Shown: positions 15,956 through 24,142, counted from the stretch's first letter. The stretch: 64,000 nucleotides of DNA from JANXMY01 sp965246745 (GCA_965246745.1 OZ251980.1:1302001-1366000); one strand, 5' to 3'. Numbers and translations are program-made. The notes: generated by a model not told the origin, from the sequence alone.

Positions 15956-17974
15956 ATGAGCATTTTGACTGTCACCACTCTTGGAAAAAGCTACGGGACC
16001 GACCTGCTGTTTCAGGACGTCAGCTTCTCGGTCGCCGCCGGGCAGAAGATGGGCCTGGTGGGCCGCAACGGCTGCGGCAAGACGACGCTTCTTCGCATTC
16101 TGCTGGGCCAGGAGCTGCCTGACACCGGCAAAGCGGCGCTGGCCGCCGGACGCACCCTCGGCTACTTGCGGCAGGAAGCGCCGGTGCATCCCGAGCATAC
16201 CATCTGGGAAGAAATCCAAACCGTCTTTGCCCCCCTGCGCGAAACCGAGCGGGAAATGCAGCGCTGGGAAGAAGCCATGTCGGCGGCGGAGACCGACGAC
16301 GCCCTCGAAACCGCCATGGAAGAATACGGCCACGCCCGCGAGGCGTTTGAAGCCGCCGGCGGCTACCGGCCCGACACCGATGTCCCGCTGACTTTGGAGC
16401 GTTTGGGCATCACCGAAGCCGACTACGGCAAGCGGGTCGGGGCGTGCTCCGGCGGCGAGCAGACCCGGCTGGCGCTCGGCAAAATTGTCCTGGCCCGGCC
16501 CGATCTTTTGGTCTTGGACGAGCCGACCAACCACCTGGACATCAGCGCGACCGAATGGCTGGAAGGGTTCCTGAAAGCCTACGAAGGCGCGGTGCTTTTG
16601 GTCTCGCACGACAGATATTTTCTCGATGCCGTCTGCGACACGATTGCCGATGTCGAGCAGCAGCGGCTCGCGGTCTATAAAGGCAACTACAGCCACTTTC
16701 GGCGGCAGAAAGAAGAGCGGCAGGCCCGGCAGCAGGACCAGTACGACAACCAGCAGGCAGAGATTGCCCGGCTGGAAGCGGTCATCAAAAAGAACATGGG
16801 CGGCGACTCGGTGCAAAGCAAGCTCCGCGCCCGCATGGAAACCCGCATCGAGCGGATGGACAAAGTCGAGCGGGTGTACAAAGACACCACCACGGTCCGC
16901 GCCCTGTTCGATGCCGACGCCGCCGGCCGGATCGGGCGTGATGTCCTGCGCTCCGAGGAGCTGACCAAGACGTTCGGCGAGCGCACGCTCTTCCACAAGC
17001 TCAGCTTTCTGGTCGAGCGCGGCGACCGGGTGGGCCTGGTCGGCCCGAACGGCGCGGGCAAAACGACTTTGGTTAAAATGATACTCGGCATGGAGCAGCC
17101 GACACGCGGCTCGGTCGGGCTGGGCCACAATGCCCGCGTGTCGTACTTTTCCCAGCACGCCGCCGACAGCCTGCGGATAGATGTGAGCGTGATTGACTCG
17201 GTCCACGCGGTCGCCGACCTGACCGAAACCGAAGCCCGCAACTACCTGGCCCGCTTTTTGTTCACCGGCGACGATGTGTTTAAAAGTGTCGGCATGCTAT
17301 CCGGCGGCGAGAAAAACAAGCTGGCCTTGGCCCGCATGATCCTCGAGCCGTGCAATCTGCTTATTCTGGACGAACCCACAAACCATTTAGATATCGCAAG
17401 CTGCGAAGCCCTGACCGACATGCTCTCAAAGTACGACGGCACGCTGCTTTTGGTTTCCCACGACCGCTATCTGCTCAACGCCACGACCACCAAAACGCTC
17501 GCTTTGGACGGCCTCGGCTCCGGCACGCTGTTTGAGGGCAATTACAACGCCTGGCGGGAAAGTCAGCAGACTACCCCCAACCCCCTCCCGAAGCGGGAAG
17601 GGGCAAGACGTGAAGCCGCAAAGCAGGAAGCTGCGCCTGCCGCCAAAAACGGCTCCGACAAAAACGGCTCTGCCCCTTCCCGTCTCGGGAGGGGCGGCGA
17701 GCCTCAGCGAGCCGGGGTAGGTTCCGGCCTCAATGCCCGCGACCTCAGCAAAGCCCGCGTCCGCGCCCGCGAGCGCGTCCTGACCACCGAAAGCGCCGTC
17801 AACGCCCTCGAAACCCAGATCGCCGACACTGAAGCCCGCCTCGCCCGCCCGTCCGAAACCGTCGCCGACATGGTCGCCCTTGCCGCCGAGCACACCCGTT
17901 TGCAGGACGACCTGCTCGCCGCCCTCGCCGCCTGGGAAGCCGCCGTCGCCGAGCAGGAAGGATTAGAGGTGTAA
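15956..17974 (+). CDS. ABC-F family ribosome-associated ATPase
   Basis: A protein of 672 aa with two ABC domains and no membrane segment. Walker A motifs are GRNGCGKTT and GPNGAGKTT; signatures are CSGGEQTRLALGK and LSGGEKNKLALAR; both Walker B segments read LDEPTNHLD. A charged linker separates the domains (about residues 235-310), and a coiled coil ends the chain, as in Uup/YfmR-type proteins that act on the ribosomal E site. A palindromic repeat lies in frame in the region after the second ATPase domain and encodes a low-complexity insert. The start lies next to a promoter without a ribosome site. Confidence 0.9.
   Translation: MSILTVTTLGKSYGTDLLFQDVSFSVAAGQKMGLVGRNGCGKTTLLRILLGQELPDTGKAALAAGRTLGYLRQEAPVHPEHTIWEEIQTVFAPLRETEREMQRWEEAMSAAETDDALETAMEEYGHAREAFEAAGGYRPDTDVPLTLERLGITEADYGKRVGACSGGEQTRLALGKIVLARPDLLVLDEPTNHLDISATEWLEGFLKAYEGAVLLVSHDRYFLDAVCDTIADVEQQRLAVYKGNYSHFRRQKEERQARQQDQYDNQQAEIARLEAVIKKNMGGDSVQSKLRARMETRIERMDKVERVYKDTTTVRALFDADAAGRIGRDVLRSEELTKTFGERTLFHKLSFLVERGDRVGLVGPNGAGKTTLVKMILGMEQPTRGSVGLGHNARVSYFSQHAADSLRIDVSVIDSVHAVADLTETEARNYLARFLFTGDDVFKSVGMLSGGEKNKLALARMILEPCNLLILDEPTNHLDIASCEALTDMLSKYDGTLLLVSHDRYLLNATTTKTLALDGLGSGTLFEGNYNAWRESQQTTPNPLPKREGARREAAKQEAAPAAKNGSDKNGSAPSRLGRGGEPQRAGVGSGLNARDLSKARVRARERVLTTESAVNALETQIADTEARLARPSETVADMVALAAEHTRLQDDLLAALAAWEAAVAEQEGLEV
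17571..17720. repeat. Palindromic element in frame inside the ABC-F gene
   Basis: Left arm CCCTCCCGAAGCGGGAAGGG and right arm CCCTTCCCGTCTCGGGAGGG are imperfect inverted repeats, with outer CTACCCCC and GGGGTAG. The element encodes a Lys/Ala/Gly-rich insert between the second ATPase domain and the C-terminal coiled coil and keeps the frame open. Confidence 0.7.
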
Positions 17975-18002
17975 TAAAGAAGCCGATGAGGGCGTTTTGT
18001 GT

Positions 18003-18026
18003 ACGAGGGCGTTCACGCCCTCGTAT
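18003..18026. repeat. Short palindrome, family 2 unit
   Basis: TACGAGGGCGTTCACGCCCT followed by CGTA, a 9-bp inverted repeat with a short loop. It is the same unit that forms the ends of the large elements at 29.9 and 59.8 kb. The remaining bases from 17975 to 18237 hold nothing else I can support. Confidence 0.7.
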
Positions 18027-18237
18027 CTTACGAAGACCTGCGTTATTTGGAGATGACGGACGCACAATCTGCTGCGTTTTTCGAGAGGACAAAATAATGG
18101 AACCAATCGTCACCGCTGACTGGCTGCAATCTTTCGACAGCGACTACGAGTCGTCGGGCCTGATGACGCCCAACGACCGCCGAGCGCCCGTACAGCCTGG
18201 AAGCTGCCGCGCCGTAAAACGTAATGCTTACGTCAAC

Positions 18238-18270
18238 AAAAGAGGCATCCCAATGGGATGCCTCTTTGCT
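18238..18270 (-). terminator. Rho-independent terminator of the BlaR1-like gene
   Basis: Stem AAAGAGGCATCCC/GGGATGCCTCTTT; on the minus strand it is followed by a T-rich run, 14 nt after the stop of the gene at 18284. Confidence 0.75.
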
Positions 18271-18283
18271 GTTCTGCGTTGAT

Positions 18284-20311
18284 TCATTCCGGGCGGTGGA
18301 TTGCGTTGTCCGCAGTGACCGGCCTCGCAAAGCGCATCTGCCCATTGCCGGTGTACGCGGGCAAAGTCAGCGTCGCCGCGTGCCGAGCCGAGAACATAGC
18401 CGGGTCATACTGCCGAATCTGAGACGCAATGCCGCCCGGCCTGTTGAGTGCGCTGAGAAGTGTTCGCGGGCTGCCGATAGCTTTGACGATATAGGGGCCG
18501 GCCTGCGGCGTGTTGTTGATAAATACTCGCGCTCCGGCGCTGCGAACGGCGCTTGTCGCGACAAGCCGCTGTCTGTTGACTGCGACCGCCTCTGCCCCCG
18601 CCGCTTTCAGCTCATTGACCACTTGGTTGATGTCGGTGTCGTGGATCAAATTGGGCGGCGTCATGCCCGGCGGCATTTTTGGCGTGAGCGGCTCTTTGCT
18701 GTCGGTCAGCGTCACGATGACGCCGGGACCCTGCACGGGCGTCAGGCCCGCCAGGAATTGAGCTTGGCCGAGCGCACCGCTGTTTGACGCTTGGGCGGGC
18801 GTTTTGCCGAGGTATTTCGAGAGTTCGTAGGTGAGCTGCCGCAATTCTGCTGTGCGGGAGGCCAAAGCGCTTTGCTTTAAGCGAAGCATTGCTTGAGAGT
18901 ACGAAGAGCGGCGGTTGATGGTTTCGTATTGCCCTTTCTTGCCGACCGTCAGCGTGTCGCCGGACAGAGCATAGTCCATGTCGTGCGTTTCCGGGCCGCA
19001 GGGGAACGGCTTGTCACCTTCCTGCCAGCATTTTGTGAGAATATAAGTCAGCTTGCCGCCATGAACGCGGTAGCGGCCGTATTGGTGAAACAGTTTGTCA
19101 CCCCGCAGTGAGATGTCTTCATAACGGCCGTCGGGTCTCAAAGACATGACGATGTTTCCACCGTCGGATAATGGCCGAAGCCAGACGCCGACAACCGAAG
19201 GCGACTGCGTTTTGGCCGGAGCCGACGACACCAAAAACGCGCCGCCGGTGACGGCGGCAAGAGTCAGAGCGGCAATGGTGAGCCGCAGGCGAAGGGTGAC
19301 AGGGGACATGGATTGACCTCCTAACGTGAGAATGCGGGAAATGCGGCGTCCGACCGACGAGCGGTACGGGGCGACGGCGGCGGACAAGGGACGGTGGGAG
19401 GCCCGGAGCGGCGGGCGCTCGGCGAGGGCCAGCAGGGAGGCGGCATAAGCGCGGGGCGAACAGTTTGCAGCCAGAACCGCCTGGTCACAGGCATCTTCGC
19501 TGATGTGTTCGAGCTTGCGGCAAAGCAGCCACAGCAAGGGCTGGAACCAGAGCAGGGCAGTGAGGACGCGGGCGGCGAGTGTCCAAAGCGTGTCGCGGCG
19601 GCCTAAGTGGGCCAGCTCATGCAGAAACACGGCGCGGAGGGCATCGGGCGCGAAGTCTGCTTCGAAGCTTGGCGGCAGAAAGATCGCCGGGCGGCGGACG
19701 CCCGCGAGAAACGGCGACTGCACCGACGGGTGGGTCAGGAGCGCAGGCGGGCGAGGCGTCAGCGACGCCAAAAGCGCGGCGGCGGGGCCGTCGGTGATGC
19801 GTGTCGCGGCCCGGCGCAGGCGGGTTAATTGGAGCCGGCAGGCGGCGAGCCAAAGGAGCAGTACGCCCGAAAGGAGACCGACCGCCTCCGCAGCTCTCGC
19901 CTCGGGCGCAGGGTTCTCCCTGAAGGAAAGATTAGGAGCTGACGATGGAGATGGCGTAGGGGCGCTGCTTGCTGCGCCCAATGCCGCAGGCCGGGCGTCT
20001 GACGGAATGGCAGGCGCGGCAGAAGCCAAAGGCGAGGGGACGGCAGACGGCAAAATAGGCAACGCTCTGGTGTTCTTGTCCGAACTCCGGCTCCCCAGAA
20101 TTGGGGCGGGGGGGCCGACCGGCAGACGCCACATCGGGGCAATGCGCCCGGACAGCGGGAGGAGCAGCAAAAGAAGCGCGACGCCGGACAGGGCGGCCCG
20201 GCCCGCCAATGTCTGCACGGCGGGGCCGCGCCGGCGGACAGCCCAAAGCGCCCCGAGGCCGAGGGCCAGCAGCACGGAAGTCTGAAGAAGCAGCACAAGC
20301 AGAAGTGTCAT
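18284..20311 (-). CDS. BlaR1-like M56 membrane metallopeptidase fused to a DUF881 domain
   Basis: A protein of 675 aa. Residues 1-60 hold two membrane helices; a Pro/Ala-rich loop (about 68-130) is encoded by a palindromic repeat; HELAHLGRRDTLW is the HExxH zinc site of M56 peptidases. A further helix near residue 345 is followed by a lipocalin-like domain and then a C-terminal DUF881 domain (GPGVIVTLTDS; LIHDTDINQVVNELKAAGAE; FINNTPQAGPYIVKAIG). The M56 part would cleave the coupled BlaI repressor, whose stop overlaps this ATG (ATGA). DUF881 as the presumed extracytoplasmic sensor is unusual. Confidence 0.85.
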   Translation of the reverse strand: MTLLLVLLLQTSVLLALGLGALWAVRRRGPAVQTLAGRAALSGVALLLLLLPLSGRIAPMWRLPVGPPAPILGSRSSDKNTRALPILPSAVPSPLASAAPAIPSDARPAALGAASSAPTPSPSSAPNLSFRENPAPEARAAEAVGLLSGVLLLWLAACRLQLTRLRRAATRITDGPAAALLASLTPRPPALLTHPSVQSPFLAGVRRPAIFLPPSFEADFAPDALRAVFLHELAHLGRRDTLWTLAARVLTALLWFQPLLWLLCRKLEHISEDACDQAVLAANCSPRAYAASLLALAERPPLRASHRPLSAAVAPYRSSVGRRISRILTLGGQSMSPVTLRLRLTIAALTLAAVTGGAFLVSSAPAKTQSPSVVGVWLRPLSDGGNIVMSLRPDGRYEDISLRGDKLFHQYGRYRVHGGKLTYILTKCWQEGDKPFPCGPETHDMDYALSGDTLTVGKKGQYETINRRSSYSQAMLRLKQSALASRTAELRQLTYELSKYLGKTPAQASNSGALGQAQFLAGLTPVQGPGVIVTLTDSKEPLTPKMPPGMTPPNLIHDTDINQVVNELKAAGAEAVAVNRQRLVATSAVRSAGARVFINNTPQAGPYIVKAIGSPRTLLSALNRPGGIASQIRQYDPAMFSARHAATLTLPAYTGNGQMRFARPVTADNAIHRPE
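19956..20115. repeat. Family 3/4 palindromic repeat inside the BlaR1-like gene
   Basis: Starts with the GTAGGGGCGCTGCTTGCTGC unit and ends with GGCTCCCCAGAATTGGGG, the same arms as at 14592-14711 and 25515-25612. It keeps the reading frame and encodes the Ser/Pro/Ala-rich loop including PPAPILGS. Confidence 0.7.
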
Positions 20312-20700
20312 TCGGGAGCCTCCATTTCGGGAGCCGTGTCAATCAATTCGCGCAGCCGGGTCAGCTCGTCATCGGTGACAGTTTCGTGCTTCAAAAGGTG
20401 AGAGACCAGGCCGTAGACCGAGCCGCCGAACACGCGGGTCAGCAGGTCGCGGGCGGCGCTTTCGCGGGTCGCGGCTTCTTCAGACAGGGGCCGGAAAACA
20501 AACACGCGGTCGCGGACGGTATGCGCGACAGCGTGCTTGGCTTCCAATTTGCGGAGCAGGGTCTGGGTAGTCGAATGCGCGACCGGCCCCTCGTGATTAA
20601 GCGCATCGGTGATCTCACGGGCGGTGGCTTCCCCGCGCTCCCATAAAATCTGCATGATTTGAAGCTGGACTTTGCCGAGCTTCGGACTGAGTGACGACAT
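20308..20700 (-). CDS. blaI: BlaI/MecI-type transcriptional repressor
   Basis: A protein of 130 aa. The winged helix (LGKVQLQIMQILWERGEATA; THSTTQTLLRKLE-like segment AHSTTQTLLRKLE) and the C-terminal dimerisation helices match the BlaI/MecI/CopY family. It binds dyad operators and is inactivated by proteolysis triggered by its BlaR1 partner, encoded immediately downstream with a 4-nt overlap. Two matching dyads upstream suggest autoregulation. There is no beta-lactamase or cell-wall gene adjacent, so the regulated function beyond the pair itself is unknown. Confidence 0.9.
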   Translation of the reverse strand: MSSLSPKLGKVQLQIMQILWERGEATAREITDALNHEGPVAHSTTQTLLRKLEAKHAVAHTVRDRVFVFRPLSEEAATRESAARDLLTRVFGGSVYGLVSHLLKHETVTDDELTRLRELIDTAPEMEAPE

Positions 20701-20710
20701 GGCGGCCCTC

Positions 20711-20752
20711 GTTTACCGTGGTAGATGATGCGCTAAGTTTACCACGGTAAAC
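20711..20752 (-). promoter_or_regulatory. Tandem BlaI operators
   Basis: A perfect palindrome GTTTACCACGGTAAAC at 20737-20752 and a second half-conserved copy GTTTACCGTGGTAGAT at 20711-20726, 26 bp apart, immediately upstream of the repressor start. Spacing of about 2.5 helical turns fits paired dimer binding. Confidence 0.75.
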
Positions 20753-20809
20753 GCAGGCTGTCAAGGGGTACATGAAAATTGTTTTTGTGCTGAGCCGAGG
20801 ATAGCATTG

Positions 20810-21150
20810 CTACCAAATGAGCGAGAGGGAATATGCATCGAACGCATGGTCCGCCGAGATCAGCGGCATGGTTTCGGTAGGGCTTTGTGCAATAAGAAGT
20901 CGGTCAAATGGGTCTCGGTGATGGTGAGGCAGCCGCTCGACGGCGGCGATGTGCGGCAGTGCAATCGGCAAAATCTCGAAGCGGTTGAGCTGCGGTTGGT
21001 TCTCAAAGAACGGCTCAATCGGCTGGGTCAAACTGAGCTTGCCGAGGCCGCTTTTGATGCTCATTTCCCACGCGCTGACGAGGCTGCGCTTAGCTGACTT
21101 GGCGACATGACAAACCAGATAAAAATGTGCGTGTCGAGAAGCAGGCGCAT
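20810..21150 (-). pseudogene. VapC-type PIN toxin, frameshifted and internally deleted
   Basis: The ATG at 21150 opens MRLLLDTHIFIWFVM, the start of a PIN-domain RNase with its first catalytic Asp, but this frame stops after 29 codons. A second frame continues VSAWEMSIKSGLGKL, then DPFDRLLIAQS and ISADHAFDAY, supplying the remaining acidic residues. About 25 residues normally found between the two parts are missing. The ATG overlaps the antitoxin stop by one base (TAATG), so this was a coupled toxin that has decayed. Confidence 0.8.
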
Positions 21151-21374
21151 TATTCGTGCTCCTCGAACTCTTCCAGCGGCGCATCAAAATCCTCGGCGAC
21201 ATAAGTGATGATGCCAACCGCGCTCCCCGGCTGACGCGGCGGCAGAGCCGGGGACAGCCTGGCGAGCAGCAAGTCCCCCTGCATAATGGCGAACTCTTCG
21301 CCCTGCTTGACTTCTTCCAGCAGCTTTCCAAAGTCGGAAGCCGCCTGCTCGACTGTTACCTGCACCATAGGCAT
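21150..21374 (-). CDS. Phd/YefM-type antitoxin of the VapC pair
   Basis: A protein of 74 aa starting MPMVQVTVEQAASDFGKLLE. The N-terminal segment with TVEQAASDFGKLLEEVKQGE is the Phd/YefM DNA-binding fold; the acidic C-terminus (FDAPLEEFEEHE) would cover the toxin. An alternative start is the second ATG two codons on. It would repress its own promoter. Its toxin is a pseudogene, so the antitoxin may persist as an orphan regulator or against a distant toxin. Confidence 0.85.
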   Translation of the reverse strand: MPMVQVTVEQAASDFGKLLEEVKQGEEFAIMQGDLLLARLSPALPPRQPGSAVGIITYVAEDFDAPLEEFEEHE

Positions 21375-21398
21375 AGTATACCCGGAGCAGGCTGCTTC

Positions 21399-21453
21399 GG
21401 CGGCAGGAGAAACGGCGGCAGGAGAAACGGCGGCAGGAGAAACGGCGGCAGGG
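21399..21453. repeat. 15-bp tandem repeat upstream of the DUF4380 gene
   Basis: Three exact units of CGGCGGCAGGAGAAA and a partial fourth. Each unit contains a GGCAGGAG that resembles a ribosome binding site; the last copy is 16 nt before the ATG. Confidence 0.85.
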
Positions 21454-21468
21454 GGCGAATAACCGCGC

Positions 21469-22395
21469 ATGAACCTAGAAACGATCAACTATGAAGGCTG
21501 GGACGCGGTGCGCCTGGCCAATGCCGAGGCCGAGCTGGTGGTCACGACTTCCGTGGGACCGCGCATTATCCATTACGGGCTGCTGGGCGGGCCGAACGTC
21601 TTCCATGTCCTTCCGGAAACGCGCGGGCAGAGCGGCGGCGAGGAATGGATGCCCTACGGCGGGCACCGGCTGTGGCTGGCCCCGGAAGACATGCCGCGCT
21701 CGTACTTTCCCGACACCGGGCCGTATGGAGCGCCCCAAATGGACGGCGAAACGCTGGTCGCGGCAGGCCCAGCCGAGCACACCACGGGCATTCGGAAAAC
21801 TCTGCGGATCACGCTTGCGCCGACAGGACCGGGCGTGACGGTCGAGCATGTGCTGACCAACCACAACGTTTGGCCCGTCACCCTGGCGGCCTGGTCGCTT
21901 TCCATTGTCGCAAACGGCGGCAAAGCGGTGCTGCCCCACGAGCCGTTTGTCTCGCACGATGACGCGCTCCTGCCCGCCCGGCCGCTGATTTTGTGGCAGT
22001 TCACCGACATGGCCGACCCGCGCTGGCGCTGGGGCACCAAGTACCTGACGCTGACTCAGCGGGACGATTTGACGATGGCGCAGAAGGTGGGCGTGTACAA
22101 TGCTCAGGGCTGGGGGGCGCATGTCACCGACACGCAGGCGTTTGTGGTTTCCATCACGCCCGCGCCCGGCGGCCCGGCGGCGCTGGCCGACATGGGATCG
22201 AACTTTGAAGCGTTCACCAAAGGCCCGTTCCAGGAACTCGAAACCCTGGGGCCGGTGACGACGCTTCAGCCCGGCGAGTCGCTGTCGCACACCGAGCGCT
22301 GGTTTGTCGGCAAGCTCAGCGGGCCGACCGACACCGACGCCACCCTCGATACCGCGCTGCTGCCGATTGTCCGCGCCGCGCAGGCGGCCTCCTAA
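21469..22395 (+). CDS. DUF4380 protein, aldose-mutarotase-like fold
   Basis: A protein of 308 aa. The sequence VVTTSVGPRIIHYGLLGGPN followed by WMPYGGHRLWLAPEDMPRSY is the DUF4380 pattern, a family with the galactose mutarotase-like supersandwich. The GGHRLW segment corresponds to the sugar-facing part of the fold. No signal peptide is seen, so it is probably cytoplasmic. The stop overlaps the stop of the convergent gene on the other strand. A sugar substrate is plausible but not shown. Confidence 0.8.
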   Translation: MNLETINYEGWDAVRLANAEAELVVTTSVGPRIIHYGLLGGPNVFHVLPETRGQSGGEEWMPYGGHRLWLAPEDMPRSYFPDTGPYGAPQMDGETLVAAGPAEHTTGIRKTLRITLAPTGPGVTVEHVLTNHNVWPVTLAAWSLSIVANGGKAVLPHEPFVSHDDALLPARPLILWQFTDMADPRWRWGTKYLTLTQRDDLTMAQKVGVYNAQGWGAHVTDTQAFVVSITPAPGGPAALADMGSNFEAFTKGPFQELETLGPVTTLQPGESLSHTERWFVGKLSGPTDTDATLDTALLPIVRAAQAAS

Positions 22396-22885
22396 CCGAG
22401 CACAGTCGCCGTTAGCGTGATTGTCTGCGTTTGGGTGCCGACGACCAAGCCGCCGAGCGTCACGGCCTGCCCGCTGCTGACCGTGCGCTTCAGCGGCAGC
22501 GACGTGGTCTTGCCCGGCCGGGGCTTGTCCGGCCCGCCGCCGCTTCCATGTCTGCAAACGCGACACTGCAGGAAAGGCGGATGCGTCCATCGGCTTCAAT
22601 CTGCGCCGTCACGCTCAAGCGCGGCCCGTAGGTTTGAAGCGCCGGCCCGCCCGGCGCGTCCCGGAACAAAAACGTTTCCGTCAACGCGGCCTCGGCGGGA
22701 ATGCCTTCCACCGCTGACAGCACAATCGTCTGCGCGGTCGTCTCGCCCGGCACCGCCGGCGTTTTTTGCCGCGAAACTTCAATCCGAATGCGCTTCGGCG
22801 CAGGCTTCGGCGGGGCCGCCGCCCGCGCGGCCGCCGCGCCCCAAAGCGCAGGCAGGGAAGCAAAAAGAAACAAGCGTCGGTTCAT
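22392..22885 (-). pseudogene. Exported protein gene with a frameshift
   Basis: The ATG at 22885 follows GGAGACT and opens a signal peptide (MNRRLFLFASLPALWGAAAA). The frame continues through RIRIEVSRQKTPAVPGETT and LSCSVAFADMEAAAG, then ends in a short Arg-rich tail. In another frame the next bases read DKPRPGKTTSLPLKRTVSSG and VGTQTQTITLTATVLG before TAG, which looks like the true C-terminus. A one-base loss near 22520-22545 in a GGC run explains this; it may be a real mutation or a sequencing error. I do not recognise the family. Confidence 0.65.
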
Positions 22886-22926
22886 AGCAGTCTCCATTGA
22901 AAAATCCGGCGTCCGCCGTGTCAAAA

Positions 22927-23898
22927 TTATTTCTGCATCAGCGCTGCCAATGCCTGTGCTTGAACCTGGCCCGGCAGGGGCGCGTAGCCGCCCTCGGCGG
23001 CCTCGTGCCGGCCTGTGGTCAGTATCCAAGTCACGAGGCGGATGACTTGCGGGTTGGCCGGATGGCGATAGATGTATAAATAGGTGTAGCCGATTAGCGG
23101 GTAGCCGAGCGGGGCCGCAGAATTGACGATGCTTCCCCGAAAATCGCGCGGCAGCTTGACGGCGGCGGCAGCGGCTTCGGTCGCCGCAAGTGTCGGCAGC
23201 ACGAATTTTCCTTTGGCGTTTTGAATGGCGGCGCAGGGAATATTGTTCGCCGTGGCATGCTGAGACTCAAGGTACCCGATTGTGCCCGGAGCCTGCCGGA
23301 CTGCTCGGAAAACGCCGTTTCCGTCACCGCCCAGACCCACGGGCCAGTAAACAGGCGGGCCTGCGCCGACGGTGGACCGCCAGGCCGGGCTGACCGCGCT
23401 GAGGTAAGAAGTGAAAACGTAAGTCGTGCCGCTGCTGGGGGATTGATGGGTCGGGTTGATCGCAAGGTCGAAACGCGCCGCGCTTGGGTTGAGCCGGACA
23501 ATCTGCGGGTCGTTCCAGCGGGTGATTTTGCCGAGATAGATGTCCGCAAGGACCAGGCCGGACAGCCGCAGGGGCGCTTGGAGGCCAGGTAGGTTATAGA
23601 CGATAGAAACGGTATGGGCCGCGACGGGAATGTTTAAGAGGCCGGGCTGAGAGCGCAGCGCGTCCTCCGGCAGCGGCCGGTCGCCCGCGCCGAAATCTAC
23701 CGAATGTGCCGTAATGCTTTTCACGCCGACATTGGTGCCGAAGGAGGAATAGCTGACCAGAACTCCGGTCTCGGCCCGATACTCGGTGAACCATTTTAGA
23801 AGAAGCGGCGCGGGCGTGGTGGCCCCGGCCCCAATAATCTCCTGCGCGTGCAGCGGAGCGGCGAGGCACAGCGCAAGGGCAAGGAGCAGGCAGCGCAT
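22927..23898 (-). CDS. PstS-like phosphate-binding periplasmic protein
   Basis: A protein of 323 aa with a signal peptide (MRCLLLALALCLAAPLHAQE). The start of the mature chain, IIGAGATTPAPLLLKWFTEY, and the later FGAGDRPLP, LSGLVLADIYLGKITRWND and SPSSGTTYVFTSYLS match PstS, with TxPA/P, SGTT and GxGxN-type phosphate contacts. PstC, PstA and PstB are not in the window, so this may be an accessory binding protein or a sensor. A 29-nt space separates it from a minus-strand secreted protein gene downstream. Confidence 0.88.
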   Translation of the reverse strand: MRCLLLALALCLAAPLHAQEIIGAGATTPAPLLLKWFTEYRAETGVLVSYSSFGTNVGVKSITAHSVDFGAGDRPLPEDALRSQPGLLNIPVAAHTVSIVYNLPGLQAPLRLSGLVLADIYLGKITRWNDPQIVRLNPSAARFDLAINPTHQSPSSGTTYVFTSYLSAVSPAWRSTVGAGPPVYWPVGLGGDGNGVFRAVRQAPGTIGYLESQHATANNIPCAAIQNAKGKFVLPTLAATEAAAAAVKLPRDFRGSIVNSAAPLGYPLIGYTYLYIYRHPANPQVIRLVTWILTTGRHEAAEGGYAPLPGQVQAQALAALMQK

Positions 23899-23909
23899 GG
23901 GTGGCTCTC

Positions 23910-23943
23910 AAAAAAACGGGCAGGAGAACAACTCCTGCCCCGA
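23910..23943 (-). terminator. Rho-independent terminator of the small membrane gene
   Basis: Stem GGGCAGGAG/CTCCTGCCC with A7 on the left, which is a T7 tail on the minus strand. It lies between the small membrane gene and the PstS-like gene. Confidence 0.8.
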
Positions 23944-23971
23944 AAAGACGCATGAACACGCGCAGGAAAAG

Positions 23972-24142
23972 TTAATGGGCCGAAGCCTGGCTGACAACCG
24001 CCGTGTGGCGGGCGGTGTTGCTGCTGTACAGGGTCGTGCCGATGACAACGGCGGCGATGACAAGCACGAGGACAATCACTAATGTGCCCCAGTTGGCGTT
24101 CTGGGTGCTGGGGTCGGCGGATGGATTGGTTTGGACGCTCAT
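23972..24142 (-). CDS. Small single-pass membrane protein (56 aa)
   Basis: The minus strand encodes MSVQTNPSADPSTQNANWG, one strong membrane helix (TLVIVLVLVIAAVVIGTTLY) and a short hydrophilic tail ending SQASAH. AAAGGAGC precedes the ATG and a terminator follows the stop, so it has the marks of a real small gene. It resembles generic small membrane peptides; no family is recognised. It may share regulation with the PstS-like gene. Confidence 0.65.
   Translation of the reverse strand: MSVQTNPSADPSTQNANWGTLVIVLVLVIAAVVIGTTLYSSNTARHTAVVSQASAH

Noticed and set aside
18097..18282. Short plus-strand frame starting MEPIVTADWLQSFDSDYE
   Set aside because: Its last third is encoded by a terminator hairpin that serves the opposite strand, and no homology is recognisable. 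It might be a decayed gene but cannot be supported.
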